Source: Actinomadura syzygii
Lineage (GTDB): Bacteria > Actinomycetota > Actinomycetes > Streptosporangiales > Streptosporangiaceae
Direction: 5' to 3'
Length of the DNA: 64,000 nucleotides
Assembly: GCF_008085905.1 (NCBI RefSeq)
Contig: NZ_VSFF01000010.1
Location: 1 to 64,000 of the forward strand
Below are positions 31,148-40,390 of this stretch, in pieces (within the stretch, counting starts at the first letter, position 1; every line of letters starts with the position of its first letter). A model generated the notes under the pieces. The model saw only the letters and a program-made list of their open reading frames with translations, made no database searches and had not been told where the DNA came from. A program made the position numbers and the translations under genes.

Positions 31148-32410
31148 GTGACCACTCTGGACGGCTCCCCCGTCGCCCCTCCCGGACGGTTCGCGGCGTT
31201 CCTGCGTCCCCGCGTCGGCGGCTTCCCCCGGACGTTCTGGACACTCTGGGCGGGCACGCTCCTCAACCGGCTCGGCACCATGGTCGAGCCCTTCCTCGGC
31301 CTCTACCTCACGACCGTCCGCGGGCTGTCGCTCGCGCAGGCGGGGCTCGTCATGGCGGTGCTCGGCGCCGGCTCGCTCGGCGGGACGCTCCTCGGCGGCG
31401 TGCTCGCCGACCGGATCGGCCGCCGCGCCACGCTGACCTGCGCGACCGTCGGCACCGGCGCGGCCATGCTGATCCTCGGCTACGCGCAGGGGATCGCCGC
31501 GATCGTCGCGGCGGCGCTGCTGCTCGGCGTCCTGCTGGACATGTACCGGCCCGCGGCGCAGGCGATGGTCGCCGACATCATCTCCCCCGCCGACCGGCCG
31601 CGCGCGTTCGGGCTGCTGTTCTGGGCGATCAACCTCGGCTGGGCCTTCGCGATGGTCCTCGGCGGGACGCTCGCCCAGCAGGGCTTCCTCTGGCTGTTCT
31701 GGATCGACGCCCTGACCTGCGCCTCGTTCGGGCTGCTGGTCTGGCGGGCCATCCCCGAGACGGGGGTGCGGGACGGCCGCGCCGCCGCCGGGGCGTTCGC
31801 CGGGTTCGGGCGCGTCCTGCGCGACCGGGTCATGGTCGGGTACGTGCTGACCTCGCTCGTGTACACGTTCGTCCTCATGCAGGGGCTGACGACGATGCCG
31901 CTCGCCATGCGCGAGGACGGCCTCGGCCCGCAGGACTACGGGATCGCGTTCGCCGCCAACGGGGTACTGATCATCATCGTCCAGCCGCTGGTCAACGCCT
32001 GGCTGGCGCGGCGCGACCACAGCCTCGTGCTGGCCTGCGGGTTCGTCGGCGTCGGGATCGGCTACGGGCTGACGTCGCTGGCGTCGTCCACGGTCGGGTA
32101 CACCCTGACGGTCCTCGTGTGGACGCTCGGGGAGATCACCGCGGCGTCCGTGCTGCAGGCGGTCGTCGCCGACCTCGCCCCGGCCGACCTGCGCGGACGC
32201 TACAGCGGCCTGTACGGGATGGCGTGGTCGGGCGGCTTCCTGCTGGCCCCGCTCGGCGGCACCCAGCTGCTCGGCCTCGGCGGCGCGCCCGCGCTGTGGC
32301 TGACCTGCGCGGGCCTCGCCGTCGCCGCGGCGGCCGGGGTGGCCGCGCTCGGCCCCGCGATCCGGCGGCGCCGCGCCATCGCGCTGCAGGTCGACTTTTC
32401 GTCAGAGTGA
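31148..32410 (+). CDS. MFS transporter
   Basis: A 420-residue major facilitator protein with 12 predicted transmembrane segments. The motif-A loop between TM2 and TM3 is clear (GGVLADRIGRRATL), as are TM4 (DMYRPAAQAMVADI) and the start FPRTFWTLWAGTLLNRLGTMVEPFLGLYLT. It belongs to the DHA1-like drug exporter group. It starts at GTG 31148. Control by the divergent ArsR-type repressor is likely. Export of a toxic or signalling compound, perhaps linked to the neighbouring terpene synthase, is inference only. Confidence 0.88.
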   Translation: MTTLDGSPVAPPGRFAAFLRPRVGGFPRTFWTLWAGTLLNRLGTMVEPFLGLYLTTVRGLSLAQAGLVMAVLGAGSLGGTLLGGVLADRIGRRATLTCATVGTGAAMLILGYAQGIAAIVAAALLLGVLLDMYRPAAQAMVADIISPADRPRAFGLLFWAINLGWAFAMVLGGTLAQQGFLWLFWIDALTCASFGLLVWRAIPETGVRDGRAAAGAFAGFGRVLRDRVMVGYVLTSLVYTFVLMQGLTTMPLAMREDGLGPQDYGIAFAANGVLIIIVQPLVNAWLARRDHSLVLACGFVGVGIGYGLTSLASSTVGYTLTVLVWTLGEITAASVLQAVVADLAPADLRGRYSGLYGMAWSGGFLLAPLGGTQLLGLGGAPALWLTCAGLAVAAAAGVAALGPAIRRRRAIALQVDFSSE

Positions 32411-32442
32411 CGAAACCGGTTCCGGCGATCTATCCTTGGACC

Positions 32443-34227
32443 GTGGCACAGCTCAGGATCGCGCTCGCGCAGGTGAACCCGACCGTCGGCGACCTCGGCG
32501 GCAACGCCGACAAGATCGTGCAGTGGACGCGGCGCGCCGCGGGCGCGGGCGCGCACCTGGTCGCCTTCCCCGAGATGGCGCTGACCGGCTACCCGGTCGA
32601 GGACCTCGCGCTCCGCGCGTCGTTCGTCGAGGCGTCCCAGCGGGCCCTCGCGGCGCTCGCCCGGCGGCTCGCCGACGAGGGCCTCGGCGACCTGCCGGTC
32701 GTCACCGGCTACCTCGACCGCCGCTCGGTCGGCCTCGTCCGCTCCGGACAGCCCGCCGGGGCGCCGCTGGACGCCGCCGCCTGGCTGCACGGCGGCGAGG
32801 TGCTGGTCCGCTCGGCCAAGCACCACCTCCCGAACTACGGCGTGTTCGACGAGTACCGGATCTTCGTGCGCGGCGACCGGCTGCCCGTCGTCCGGGTGCA
32901 CGGCGTCGACGTCGCGACCGTCGTCTGCGAGGACCTCTGGCAGGACGGCGGCCCGGTCAGCGTCACCGGTGCCGCCGGGGCCGGGCTGCTGCTCGCGCTG
33001 AACGCGTCCCCGTACGAGCGGAACAAGGACGACGTCCGCCTCGACCTGTGCGCCCGGCGCGCCCGCGAGGCGGGCTGCGCCCTCGCCTACGTCAACATGG
33101 TCGGCGGCCAGGACGAACTGGTCTTCGACGGCGACTCCGTCATCGTCGGCGCGGACGGCACGCCGCTCGCCCGCTCGCCCCAGTTCACCGAGCACCTCCT
33201 CGTGGCCGACCTCGCGCTGCCCGCTGCCGACCCGTCCGCCGAACCGGGCCGCACCCCGGTCGACGCCCTGGACGGCACGACGATCACCGTCGACCGGCTC
33301 GTCCTGTCGCCCGACCCGCTGCCCGCCTACCCGGTCGAGCCGCAGACCGTCGCCGAGCCCCTCGACGACCTGGCCGAGGTGTACGGGGCGCTCGTCCTCG
33401 GGACGCGCGACTACGTCCGCAAGAACGGGTTCCGCTCGGTGGTGCTCGGCCTGTCCGGCGGGATCGACTCCGCGCTCGTCGCGACGCTCGCGTCCGACGC
33501 CATCGGCCCGGAGAACGTGCACGTCATCCTGCTGCCGAGCCGCTACTCCTCCGAAGGCTCCGTCATCGACGCCGAGGAGCTCGTCAAGCGGCAGGGGCTG
33601 AACGCGCGGACCGTCCCCATCGCGCGCATGGTCGAGGCGTTCGAGGAGCAGCTCGACCTGCACGGGCTCGCCGCCGAGAACCTCCAGGCCCGGATCCGCG
33701 CCAACGTGTGGATGGCCATGTCGAACGAGCACGGGCACCTCGTCCTGACCGGCGGCAACAAGAGCGAGCTGGCCACCGGCTACTCCACCCTCTACGGCGA
33801 CTCGGCGGGCGGCTTCGGCCCGATCAAGGACGTCTTCAAGCTCACCGTCTGGGAGCTGGCCCGCTGGCGCAACACCCAGGCGGGGAGGTCGTCGCCGTTC
33901 CTGCACCCGTTCGCCGAGGAGCCGATCCCGGAGGCGATCATCCGGAAGGAGCCGTCCGCCGAGCTGCGCCCCGGCCAGCGCGACGTGGACAGCCTGCCGG
34001 AGTACGACGTCCTCGACCCGCTTCTCACCGACTACGTCGAACGCGACATGGGCCGCGCCGCCCTCCTCGCCGCCGGGCACGACCCCGCCCTCGTCGACCG
34101 CGTCATCCGCCTGGTCGACATCGCCGAGTACAAGCGCCGCCAGTACCCGCCCGGCCCGAAGATCACGCCGAAGAACTTCGGCCGCGACCGCCGCCTCCCC
34201 ATCACCAACGCCTGGCGCGAACGCTAG
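32443..34227 (+). CDS. nadE: glutamine-dependent NAD+ synthetase
   Basis: A 594-residue two-domain enzyme. The N-terminal nitrilase-type glutaminase has the catalytic triad: Glu in FPEMALTGYP, Lys in SAKHHLPNYGVFDE and Cys in VVCEDLWQDGG. The C-terminal NAD+ synthetase domain has the P-loop LGLSGGIDSALVATLA and the deamido-NAD and ATP sites (TGNKSE-type LTGGNKSELATGYSTLYGD). It converts deamido-NAD+ to NAD+ with glutamine as nitrogen donor, using ammonia channelled between domains. The GTG at 32443 (VAQLRIALAQVNPTVGDLGGN) is the family start; the frame is open far upstream but that part overlaps the MFS gene. Confidence 0.96.
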   Translation: MAQLRIALAQVNPTVGDLGGNADKIVQWTRRAAGAGAHLVAFPEMALTGYPVEDLALRASFVEASQRALAALARRLADEGLGDLPVVTGYLDRRSVGLVRSGQPAGAPLDAAAWLHGGEVLVRSAKHHLPNYGVFDEYRIFVRGDRLPVVRVHGVDVATVVCEDLWQDGGPVSVTGAAGAGLLLALNASPYERNKDDVRLDLCARRAREAGCALAYVNMVGGQDELVFDGDSVIVGADGTPLARSPQFTEHLLVADLALPAADPSAEPGRTPVDALDGTTITVDRLVLSPDPLPAYPVEPQTVAEPLDDLAEVYGALVLGTRDYVRKNGFRSVVLGLSGGIDSALVATLASDAIGPENVHVILLPSRYSSEGSVIDAEELVKRQGLNARTVPIARMVEAFEEQLDLHGLAAENLQARIRANVWMAMSNEHGHLVLTGGNKSELATGYSTLYGDSAGGFGPIKDVFKLTVWELARWRNTQAGRSSPFLHPFAEEPIPEAIIRKEPSAELRPGQRDVDSLPEYDVLDPLLTDYVERDMGRAALLAAGHDPALVDRVIRLVDIAEYKRRQYPPGPKITPKNFGRDRRLPITNAWRER

Positions 34228-34259
34228 CCCCGCCGGGGCGTGACCTCAGCCCTCGCCAC

Positions 34260-34305
34260 GGGTCGTGCGGCCGGAGGCGCCCCAGCGCCGGAGGCCGCAC
34301 GACCC
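34260..34305. terminator. bidirectional terminator after nadE
   Basis: A perfect 13-bp stem (34260-34272 with 34293-34305) with a nested 5-bp hairpin GGCGC/GCGCC inside its loop lies between the convergent nadE and phosphatase genes. Confidence 0.8.
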
Positions 34306-34401
34306 GACGGCGCAGGCGACCGCAGCGACGCCACACACACCCGCACAGGCAAGACAGCCCGAAACGGCGGCGTGAGGATCGCCTGCGCCGCAACGGGGGT
34401 T

Positions 34402-34421
34402 CCAGGGGGTCGCCCCCCTGG
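34402..34421. repeat. GC palindrome, possible dispersed element (copy A)
   Basis: CCAGGGGG-tcgc-CCCCCTGG is a perfect 8-bp inverted repeat with a 4-base loop, immediately next to the stop of the phosphatase gene. Its core GGGGGTCG-CCCCC is nearly identical to a palindrome inserted in the response-regulator gene at 50443-50458. Confidence 0.6.
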
Positions 34422-34422
34422 G

Positions 34423-36540
34423 CTACTCCCTGTGGTGGCTCTCGCCGGGCCAGGTCTCGCCGGGCCAGCCCTGGACGATCTCGGAGGCGTCCGGGTCGAC
34501 GCCGGGGACGACCTGCTCGCACCACACGACCTTGCCGGCGGCGGTGCGGCGGGTGCCCCAGCGGTGCGCGAGCTGGCTGACGACGAGGAGGCCGCGGCCG
34601 TTCTCGTCGTCGTCCTCGGCGCGGCGCAGCCGGGGCAGCGCGGCGGACCGGTCCAGGACCTCGCATACGAGCGTCCGCTCCAGGAGCAGGCGCAGTTCGA
34701 TGGGGCCGGGCGCGTACCGCAGCGCGTTCGTGATCAGCTCGGACGCCAGCAGCTCGGTCGTGTAGTCGAGCTCCTCCAGGCCCCATTCCTCAAGGCGGGA
34801 CCGGACGAGGCCGCGGGCGCGGCGGACGGCCGCCGGGTCGGCGGGCAGCGTCCAGGAGGCGTAGCGGTCCTCGGGGAGGCGGCGGAGCCGGGCGATCAGG
34901 ACGGCGATGTCGTCGCGGTGCTGGTCGGCGTACACCCCGGCGAGGGTGGCCTTCGCGAGGTCCTCCATGGAGTGGTCGACGGAGTCGGGGCCGAAGATCC
35001 GCTGCAGCCGGGCGAGGCCGTCGTCGATGTCGCGGCCCCGGTTCTCGACCAGGCCGTCGGTGTAGATGACGAAGAGGCTGCCGTCCTCGACGGTGAACTC
35101 GCGGCTCTCGATCGCGGCGCCGCCGGCGACGCCGAGCGGCGGGGCGGGCGGGACCTTGAGGTACTCGTTGTCGCCGTTCGGCCCGGCGAGCAGCGGCGGC
35201 AGGTGCCCGGCGGACGCGATCTCGATCGTGCCGGTGGTCGCGTCGTACACCGCGTAGACGCAGGTCGCGAAGTGCGGCTCCTGCTCGCCGAGCTCGATCA
35301 TCAGCTCGTGCATGACGTGCAGGGCGTCGGCGGGCGGCAGCTCCAGGTTGGCGAGCGTGTGCAGGGCGGTGCGGAGCCGCCCCATGGTGACGGCGGCGCG
35401 GACGCCGTGCCCGGCGACGTCGCCGACGATGAGGGCGACGCGGGCGCCGGGCAGCGCGATCGACTCGTACCAGTCGCCGCCGACCTCGACGAGCTTGCTG
35501 CCCGGCAGGTAGCGGTGCCGGACCTCGACCGAGGACGGCGCGGACAGCCGGTTCGGCAGCAGGCTGCGCTGGAGCGCGAGCGCCGTGGCGCGTTCCCGGC
35601 TGAACAGCCGGGCGTTGTCGATCACGATGGCGGCGCGGGCCGCGAACTCCATGCCGATCTCGACGTCGTAGGCGTCGAACTTGCGGAAGCCTGGGACGCG
35701 GGTGCAGGCGATGAAGCCGAGCAGCGTGTCGCGGGCGATCATCGGCAGCAGCACCATCGACACGTTGGACAGCAGCTCGCCCGCCGGGCCGCGCCGCCAC
35801 AGCCGGCCGATCTCGGACGCCGAGTCGAGGTCGATGTGCGGCAGGTGGACGGGCCGGGCCGTGTCCATGACCTGGCGGTACGGCGTCCCCTCCGGGAACA
35901 CCAGCACCTCGCCGACCGGGAACGTGGACGTCCAGGCGGCGTTGCCGTCGTCGGAGGTGACCGCGATGCGGCGCAGCACCGCCGAGCCGGACTCGGCGTG
36001 CACCTCGTCGGCGGCGACCAGGCTCTCCAGCACCAGCACCGACGCGGCGTTGCAGTAGTGCGGGACGACGACCTCCACGAGGCCGCGCGCGGACTGGTCG
36101 AGGTCGAGGGACGCGCCGAACCGGGTGAGCTGGTCGTCCATCAGGGCGCGGCGCATGAGGGCCGGGTCCTGGTAGCGCTCGCTCGGCGGCAGCGCCACGC
36201 GGACGAACAGCAGCGCCGAGCGCGTGCTCGCCTCGTCGCCGCCGACCAGGGGCTGCGCGGTGACCACCGCCTCGGTGGTCGAGGAGTCGCCGCGCAGCAC
36301 GGTCAGCACGCCGGTGCGCTCCTGGCCCGCGTCGCTCGCCTCCAGCAGCGCCTCGAGCTCGGCCTTGGCCTCGTCCCCGACCAGCTCGGTGGCCGGACGG
36401 CCGATCAGCTCCTCGGGGGCGCGGCCGAGGACGGCCCTGGCGTTCGGGCCGCATTGCACGATCCGCCGCGTTCCGTCGATGCCCAGGACTAGGGTCCGGG
36501 ACGCTGAATCGGTGGCGGGCGCATCGCCTCGCGGCGCCAT
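34423..36540 (-). CDS. PAS-GAF-PP2C (SpoIIE)-HATPase signalling protein
   Basis: A 705-residue multi-domain protein. Domain order is a PAS-like sensor (about 10-115), a GAF domain (about 150-320), an SpoIIE/RsbU-type PP2C phosphatase (about 345-560; metal sites in VGGDWYESIALPG and VGDVAGHGVRAAV) and a C-terminal RsbW-like ATPase domain (ELLASELITNALRYAPGPIELR, then DENGRGLLVVSQLAHRWG). Such proteins couple a sensed signal to partner switching with anti-sigma antagonists, and are abundant in spore-forming actinomycetes. The start at ATG 36540 (MAPRGDAPATDS) has AGGTGAG upstream. No cognate STAS protein is adjacent. Confidence 0.9.
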   Translation of the reverse strand: MAPRGDAPATDSASRTLVLGIDGTRRIVQCGPNARAVLGRAPEELIGRPATELVGDEAKAELEALLEASDAGQERTGVLTVLRGDSSTTEAVVTAQPLVGGDEASTRSALLFVRVALPPSERYQDPALMRRALMDDQLTRFGASLDLDQSARGLVEVVVPHYCNAASVLVLESLVAADEVHAESGSAVLRRIAVTSDDGNAAWTSTFPVGEVLVFPEGTPYRQVMDTARPVHLPHIDLDSASEIGRLWRRGPAGELLSNVSMVLLPMIARDTLLGFIACTRVPGFRKFDAYDVEIGMEFAARAAIVIDNARLFSRERATALALQRSLLPNRLSAPSSVEVRHRYLPGSKLVEVGGDWYESIALPGARVALIVGDVAGHGVRAAVTMGRLRTALHTLANLELPPADALHVMHELMIELGEQEPHFATCVYAVYDATTGTIEIASAGHLPPLLAGPNGDNEYLKVPPAPPLGVAGGAAIESREFTVEDGSLFVIYTDGLVENRGRDIDDGLARLQRIFGPDSVDHSMEDLAKATLAGVYADQHRDDIAVLIARLRRLPEDRYASWTLPADPAAVRRARGLVRSRLEEWGLEELDYTTELLASELITNALRYAPGPIELRLLLERTLVCEVLDRSAALPRLRRAEDDDENGRGLLVVSQLAHRWGTRRTAAGKVVWCEQVVPGVDPDASEIVQGWPGETWPGESHHRE

Positions 36541-36825
36541 CACGGATCTCACCTGACGCGCTCCCAGACAGCCGGTCGTCTCAGCACTACCCAGCGACAG
36601 TATGAGGCATGACACGGTTTCAAGGGGAGAAGATCACACCTACCACGTCGAAATCCGACCGGTATATGCCTCCCCCGGCCACATTCCGGGCACTCGCGCG
36701 CCAGCGCGGGCCTGCGCGCCCGTCCGATCCGGGAATGGCGGGGCCTTTCCGAATCGTTCCCTAAGTGGCACGATCGGTCTCGTCTGGGTACGCCACCGTG
36801 GCGCCTCAAGACCGGAGGTTCTCGC

Positions 36826-37677
36826 ATGTCTTCTTCTGTCGCGCCCCCCGCGCAGCCGACCGCACTCTACGGCGGTACCAGCGGACGAAGGGTCACCGTA
36901 CGCGACATCGCCGCCGCGAAGGCGCGGCACGAGAAGTGGCCGATGCTCACCGCCTACGACGCGATGACCGCGCGGATCTTCGACGAGGCCGGGATCCCCG
37001 TGCTGCTCGTCGGCGACTCCGCCGCGATGGTGGTGTACGGCTACGACTCGACCATCCCGGTCACCGTGGACGACCTGATCCCGCTCACCGCGGCCGTCGT
37101 CCGCGGGTCCAAGCGCGCGATGGTGGTCGCCGACCTGCCGTTCGGCTCCTACCAGACGGGCGTCCCCGAGGCCCTCGCCGCCGCCACCCGGTTCCTGAAG
37201 GAGACCGGCGCGCACGCGGTCAAGCTGGAGGGCGGGCGGCGGATCGTCCCGCAGGTCGAGGCGATGGTCGCCGCCGGCATCCCGGTGATGGGCCACCTCG
37301 GCCTCACCCCCCAGTCGGTGAACGTCTTCGGCGGCTACCGGGTGCAGGGCCGCGGCCAGGACGGCGAGGAGCTGATGGCGGACGCCAAGGCGCTGGAGGC
37401 CGCGGGCGCGTTCTCCATGGTCCTGGAGTGCGTGCCGGAGGACCTCGCCGCGCGGGTCACCTCGTCGCTGTCCATCCCGACGATCGGGATCGGCGGCGGC
37501 AACCAGACCGACGCGCAGGTGCTCGTCTGGCAGGACATGGCCGGGCTCACCCCGCGCACCGCGAAGTTCGTGAAGAAGTTCGCCGACATGAACACGCTGC
37601 TCAGCGAGGCCGCGCGCAGCTACGCCGACGAGGTCGTCAGCGGCGCCTACCCCGCCCCCGAGCACTCCTACAGCTGA
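36826..37677 (+). CDS. panB: 3-methyl-2-oxobutanoate hydroxymethyltransferase
   Basis: A 283-residue PanB, which adds a one-carbon unit from methylene-tetrahydrofolate to alpha-ketoisovalerate to make ketopantoate for CoA synthesis. Family blocks are visible: MLTAYDAMTARIFDEAGIPVLLVGDS, DLPFGSYQ, KLEGG, GHLGLTPQSVN and IGIGGG. The metal and catalytic residues (Asp in VGDS, Lys in VKLEGG, Glu in VLECVP) are all present. ATG 36826 follows GGAGG. It is a single gene closed by two strong hairpins. Confidence 0.96.
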   Translation: MSSSVAPPAQPTALYGGTSGRRVTVRDIAAAKARHEKWPMLTAYDAMTARIFDEAGIPVLLVGDSAAMVVYGYDSTIPVTVDDLIPLTAAVVRGSKRAMVVADLPFGSYQTGVPEALAAATRFLKETGAHAVKLEGGRRIVPQVEAMVAAGIPVMGHLGLTPQSVNVFGGYRVQGRGQDGEELMADAKALEAAGAFSMVLECVPEDLAARVTSSLSIPTIGIGGGNQTDAQVLVWQDMAGLTPRTAKFVKKFADMNTLLSEAARSYADEVVSGAYPAPEHSYS

Positions 37678-37696
37678 CCGAGCGGAGCCTCTCGAC

Positions 37697-37777
37697 GTCC
37701 CGCCGCCGGTCCACCCCGGGCGGCGGGACGGCGACCGCCCGCACGGCCGCTCCTCGCCCCGGCGCGGCCGTGCGGGC
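37697..37777. terminator. double hairpin after panB
   Basis: Two consecutive perfect stems: 11 bp (37697-37707 with 37719-37729) and 14 bp (37737-37750 with 37764-37777). They separate panB from the convergent F420 reductase gene. Confidence 0.8.
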
Positions 37778-37817
37778 GCCTTCGTCCCGCCGAGTCCCCA
37801 GTGAGTCCCCGGCCGGA

Positions 37818-38516
37818 TCAGACGTCGGTGACGCGCAGCCCGGCGTGCGCCTTGTAGCGCCGGTTGATCGAGATCAGGTTCGCGGTGAACGCCTCGACCT
37901 GGTGGGCGTTGTGCAGGCGTCCGCCGTAGACGCCGCGCATGCCGGGGATGCGGCCGGCGAGCGCCTGGACGAGGTCGGTCGCCTCCCGGTCGTCGCCGAG
38001 GACGAGCACGTCCAGCTCCATCCCGTCCACCTCGGGGTCGAGCAGCAGCTTGGCGGACACGTGGTGGAACGCGGCGACGACGCGGCTGTCCGGCAGGACG
38101 GCGGCGGCCTGCTGGGCGGCGCTGCCCTCCTCGACCGGCAGCGCGAACGCGCCCTTGCCCTTCTCGAAGCCGAGCGGGTTCACGCAGTCGACGACGACCT
38201 TCCCGGCGAGTTCCGTGCGCAGCGACTCGAGCGTGGCCTTGTGGCCGTCCCACGGCACCGCGACGATCACGACGTCGGAGCCGCTGGCGGCGACCGGGTT
38301 CTCCGCCCCGGACACCGGCAGCTCGCCGCCCGCGGCCAGCTCGTCGGCGGCGGCCTGGGCGCGCTCGGCCCGGCGGGACCCGATCGTCACGCGGTGCCCG
38401 GCGAGCGCGAACCGGCGGGCGAGGCCCTTGCCCTGGTCTCCGGTGCCGCCGAGGATCCCGATCGACAGGCCGGTCACGTCGGGGAGGTCGTAGGGCGTCT
38501 TCCGCTGCTCAGTCAT
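37818..38516 (-). CDS. npdG: NADPH-dependent F420 reductase
   Basis: A 232-residue F420H2:NADP+ oxidoreductase. The N-terminal NADP-binding motif is clear (IGILGGTGDQGKGLARRF, then TIGSRRAERAQ, with Ser-Arg contacting the 2'-phosphate). Conserved segments VVDCVNPLGF, VAAFHHVSA and the ending RLHNAHQVEAFTANLISINRRYKAHAGLRVT are as in the family. It regenerates reduced deazaflavin F420 from NADPH, and its presence indicates an F420-using actinomycete. ATG 38516 is the family start. Confidence 0.92.
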   Translation of the reverse strand: MTEQRKTPYDLPDVTGLSIGILGGTGDQGKGLARRFALAGHRVTIGSRRAERAQAAADELAAGGELPVSGAENPVAASGSDVVIVAVPWDGHKATLESLRTELAGKVVVDCVNPLGFEKGKGAFALPVEEGSAAQQAAAVLPDSRVVAAFHHVSAKLLLDPEVDGMELDVLVLGDDREATDLVQALAGRIPGMRGVYGGRLHNAHQVEAFTANLISINRRYKAHAGLRVTDV

Positions 38517-38624
38517 GCCGCCGAGTCTGCCAGGCGGGTCCGCGGCGGCCGCGCGGCGGGGTTCGGGCACGGGGTGGATCGGCGTGCGTAAAACAACCTT
38601 GTTCCACGCGGCCGCTGAGGCACC

Positions 38625-39227
38625 ATGGTGGCCGTGGACGCCGAGCAGATCGTCATGTTGCGTGAGGTGCTGTCGGCCACCGGCTGGCTGGAGCGGACCC
38701 GGGAGTTCGGCCGGGCGCTGCGGGTCACGTCCCGGACGCCGGGCGGCCTGCTGCTCGTCGGCACGCCCGGCGACGACCCGTGGCACCTCGCCGCGCACCT
38801 GGACGACGAGAGCCGTCTCGCCGCCGTCCCCGGCCTCGCGCCGACCCTGGTCCGCTGGACGCCGCCCGCCGACGCGCCGCCGCACCTGCGGGTCGGGCTG
38901 GAGCGGCTGGAGGCGGCGCGGCGCGGGGAGACGCTGTTCGTCGTCGCCGCGGAGGACGCGCCCGTCCCGCTGCTGGAGCGGGTGGACGACGCCCGCCGCG
39001 TCGGCGCGACCGTCCTCGCGCTGGAGGGCGGCGACAAGGACCTGCGGGGCCTCGCGCACGAGGCGCTGACCGTCCCGCCGGAGGAGGCGCTGATCTCCTT
39101 CGACGGGGCGCAGCACCTCGTCAGCGCGGCGGCCGGGGAGGAGCGGGGGAAGGCGCCGCGCGGGCTCCGGCACCGCCTCGCCAGACTCCTGGACGCGGTG
39201 ACCGGGCCCGTCGTCGATCAGCCCTGA
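38625..39227 (+). CDS. conserved actinobacterial hypothetical protein
   Basis: A 200-residue soluble protein with no signal peptide. The N-terminus (AEQIVMLREVLSATGWLERTREFGRALR) looks helical and is followed by a strand-rich part (GGLLLVGTPGDDPWHLAAHLDDESRLA) and a predicted alpha/beta segment (GETLFVVAAEDAPVPLLERVDDARRVGATVLAL). That last piece reads like a phosphosugar- or SIS-type nucleotide-free fold. No active-site motif is recognised. It is frequently seen near panB and map in Streptosporangiales; its function is unknown. Confidence 0.65.
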   Translation: MVAVDAEQIVMLREVLSATGWLERTREFGRALRVTSRTPGGLLLVGTPGDDPWHLAAHLDDESRLAAVPGLAPTLVRWTPPADAPPHLRVGLERLEAARRGETLFVVAAEDAPVPLLERVDDARRVGATVLALEGGDKDLRGLAHEALTVPPEEALISFDGAQHLVSAAAGEERGKAPRGLRHRLARLLDAVTGPVVDQP

Positions 39228-39228
39228 C

Positions 39229-39408
39229 TCAATCGTCGCCTTCCTGTTTGCGCCATGCCTCGTTGCGCTCGCGCGCCAGGGCGAGCGCGCCCGCGGCGGC
39301 GGTCTCCGACCCGTAGGGGCCCATCCGGTCCTTGTCGGGGCAGCCGGGCCCGTGCTCGACCCTCATGTGCTTCAGGCAGAACCACCAGTCGCCGTCGTCA
39401 CCGGCCAT
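39229..39408 (-). CDS. small conserved protein (59 aa)
   Basis: A 59-residue acidic protein (MAGDDGDWWFCLKHMRVEHGPGCPDKDRMGPY...) with two cysteines and a His between them (C-x2-H-x11-C), hinting at metal binding. It is preceded by GAGGAG at the right distance from ATG 39408; a longer start at 39438 lacks one. Similar tiny proteins sit antiparallel between this position and map in related genomes. The function is unknown. Confidence 0.7.
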   Translation of the reverse strand: MAGDDGDWWFCLKHMRVEHGPGCPDKDRMGPYGSETAAAGALALARERNEAWRKQEGDD

Positions 39409-39479
39409 CGGCACTCCTCTCGATCCGGCTCTCGGCACGGGATTCGTTGCCGTGAGCGCGCTGACTACACTCCATCACT

Positions 39480-40331
39480 ATGACGACCCAGCTTCTCCGG
39501 CCCGGCAACGTCTCCCCCATGCGCAAGGTGCCGTCGAGCATCCCGCGCCCCGAGTACGTGGGGAAGAAGCGCCCGAAGACCGGCGAGCCCGACGTCAAGT
39601 CACCCGAGATCATCGAGCGGATGCGGGTGGCCGGGAAGATCGCCGGGCAGGCGCTGGAGGAGGTCGGCAAGCACGTCCGGCCCGGCGTCACGACCGACGA
39701 ACTGGACGCCGTCGGCCACGAGTTCATGCTCGACCACGGCGCCTATCCGTCCACGCTGGGCTACCGGGGGTTCCCGAAGTCGCTGTGCACCTCGATCAAC
39801 GAGGTGATCTGCCACGGCATCCCGGACGACACCGTCCTGCGCGACGGCGACATCATCAACGTCGACATCACCGCCTACATCGGCGGGGTGCACGGCGACA
39901 CCGACGCGACGTTCCTCTGCGGCGACGTCGACGAGGAGTCGCGGCTGCTGGTCGAGCGGACCCACGAGGCGATGATGCGCGGCATCCGCGCGGCGAGGCC
40001 GGGCCGTCGGCTGAACGTGATCGGACGGGTCATCGAGTCCTACGCCAAGCGGTTCGGGTACGGGGTCGTGCGCGACTTCACCGGCCACGGGATCGGCACG
40101 ACGTTCCACTCGGGCCTGGTCGTCCCGCACTTCGACGACCCGAGCGCGACGACGGTCATCGAGGCGGGGATGACGTTCACCGTCGAGCCGATGCTGACGC
40201 TCGGCACCCACGACTACGACATCTGGCAGGACGGCTGGACGGTCGTGACGAAGGACCGCAGGCGCACCGCGCAGTTCGAGCACACGCTGCTGGTGACCGA
40301 GGACGGCCACGAAATCCTCACCCTGCCGTGA
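39480..40331 (+). CDS. map: methionine aminopeptidase, type I
   Basis: A 283-residue MetAP with the actinobacterial N-terminal extension (MRKVPSSIPRPEYVGKK) carrying a proline-rich, SH3-binding-like sequence. The five metal ligands are in place: DGDIINVDITAYIGGVHGDTDATF (two Asp), GHGIGTTFH (His), EAGMTFTVEPML (Glu) and QFEHTLLVTEDG (Glu). It removes the initiator methionine co-translationally. Two map genes are normal in actinomycetes; this resembles the longer MapB type. Confidence 0.94.
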   Translation: MTTQLLRPGNVSPMRKVPSSIPRPEYVGKKRPKTGEPDVKSPEIIERMRVAGKIAGQALEEVGKHVRPGVTTDELDAVGHEFMLDHGAYPSTLGYRGFPKSLCTSINEVICHGIPDDTVLRDGDIINVDITAYIGGVHGDTDATFLCGDVDEESRLLVERTHEAMMRGIRAARPGRRLNVIGRVIESYAKRFGYGVVRDFTGHGIGTTFHSGLVVPHFDDPSATTVIEAGMTFTVEPMLTLGTHDYDIWQDGWTVVTKDRRRTAQFEHTLLVTEDGHEILTLP

Positions 40332-40390
40332 CCGTTCTGTTGATCTAGAGTCCGATTCACGTCCACATCCGGCCGGGAGACCCTCTAGAG

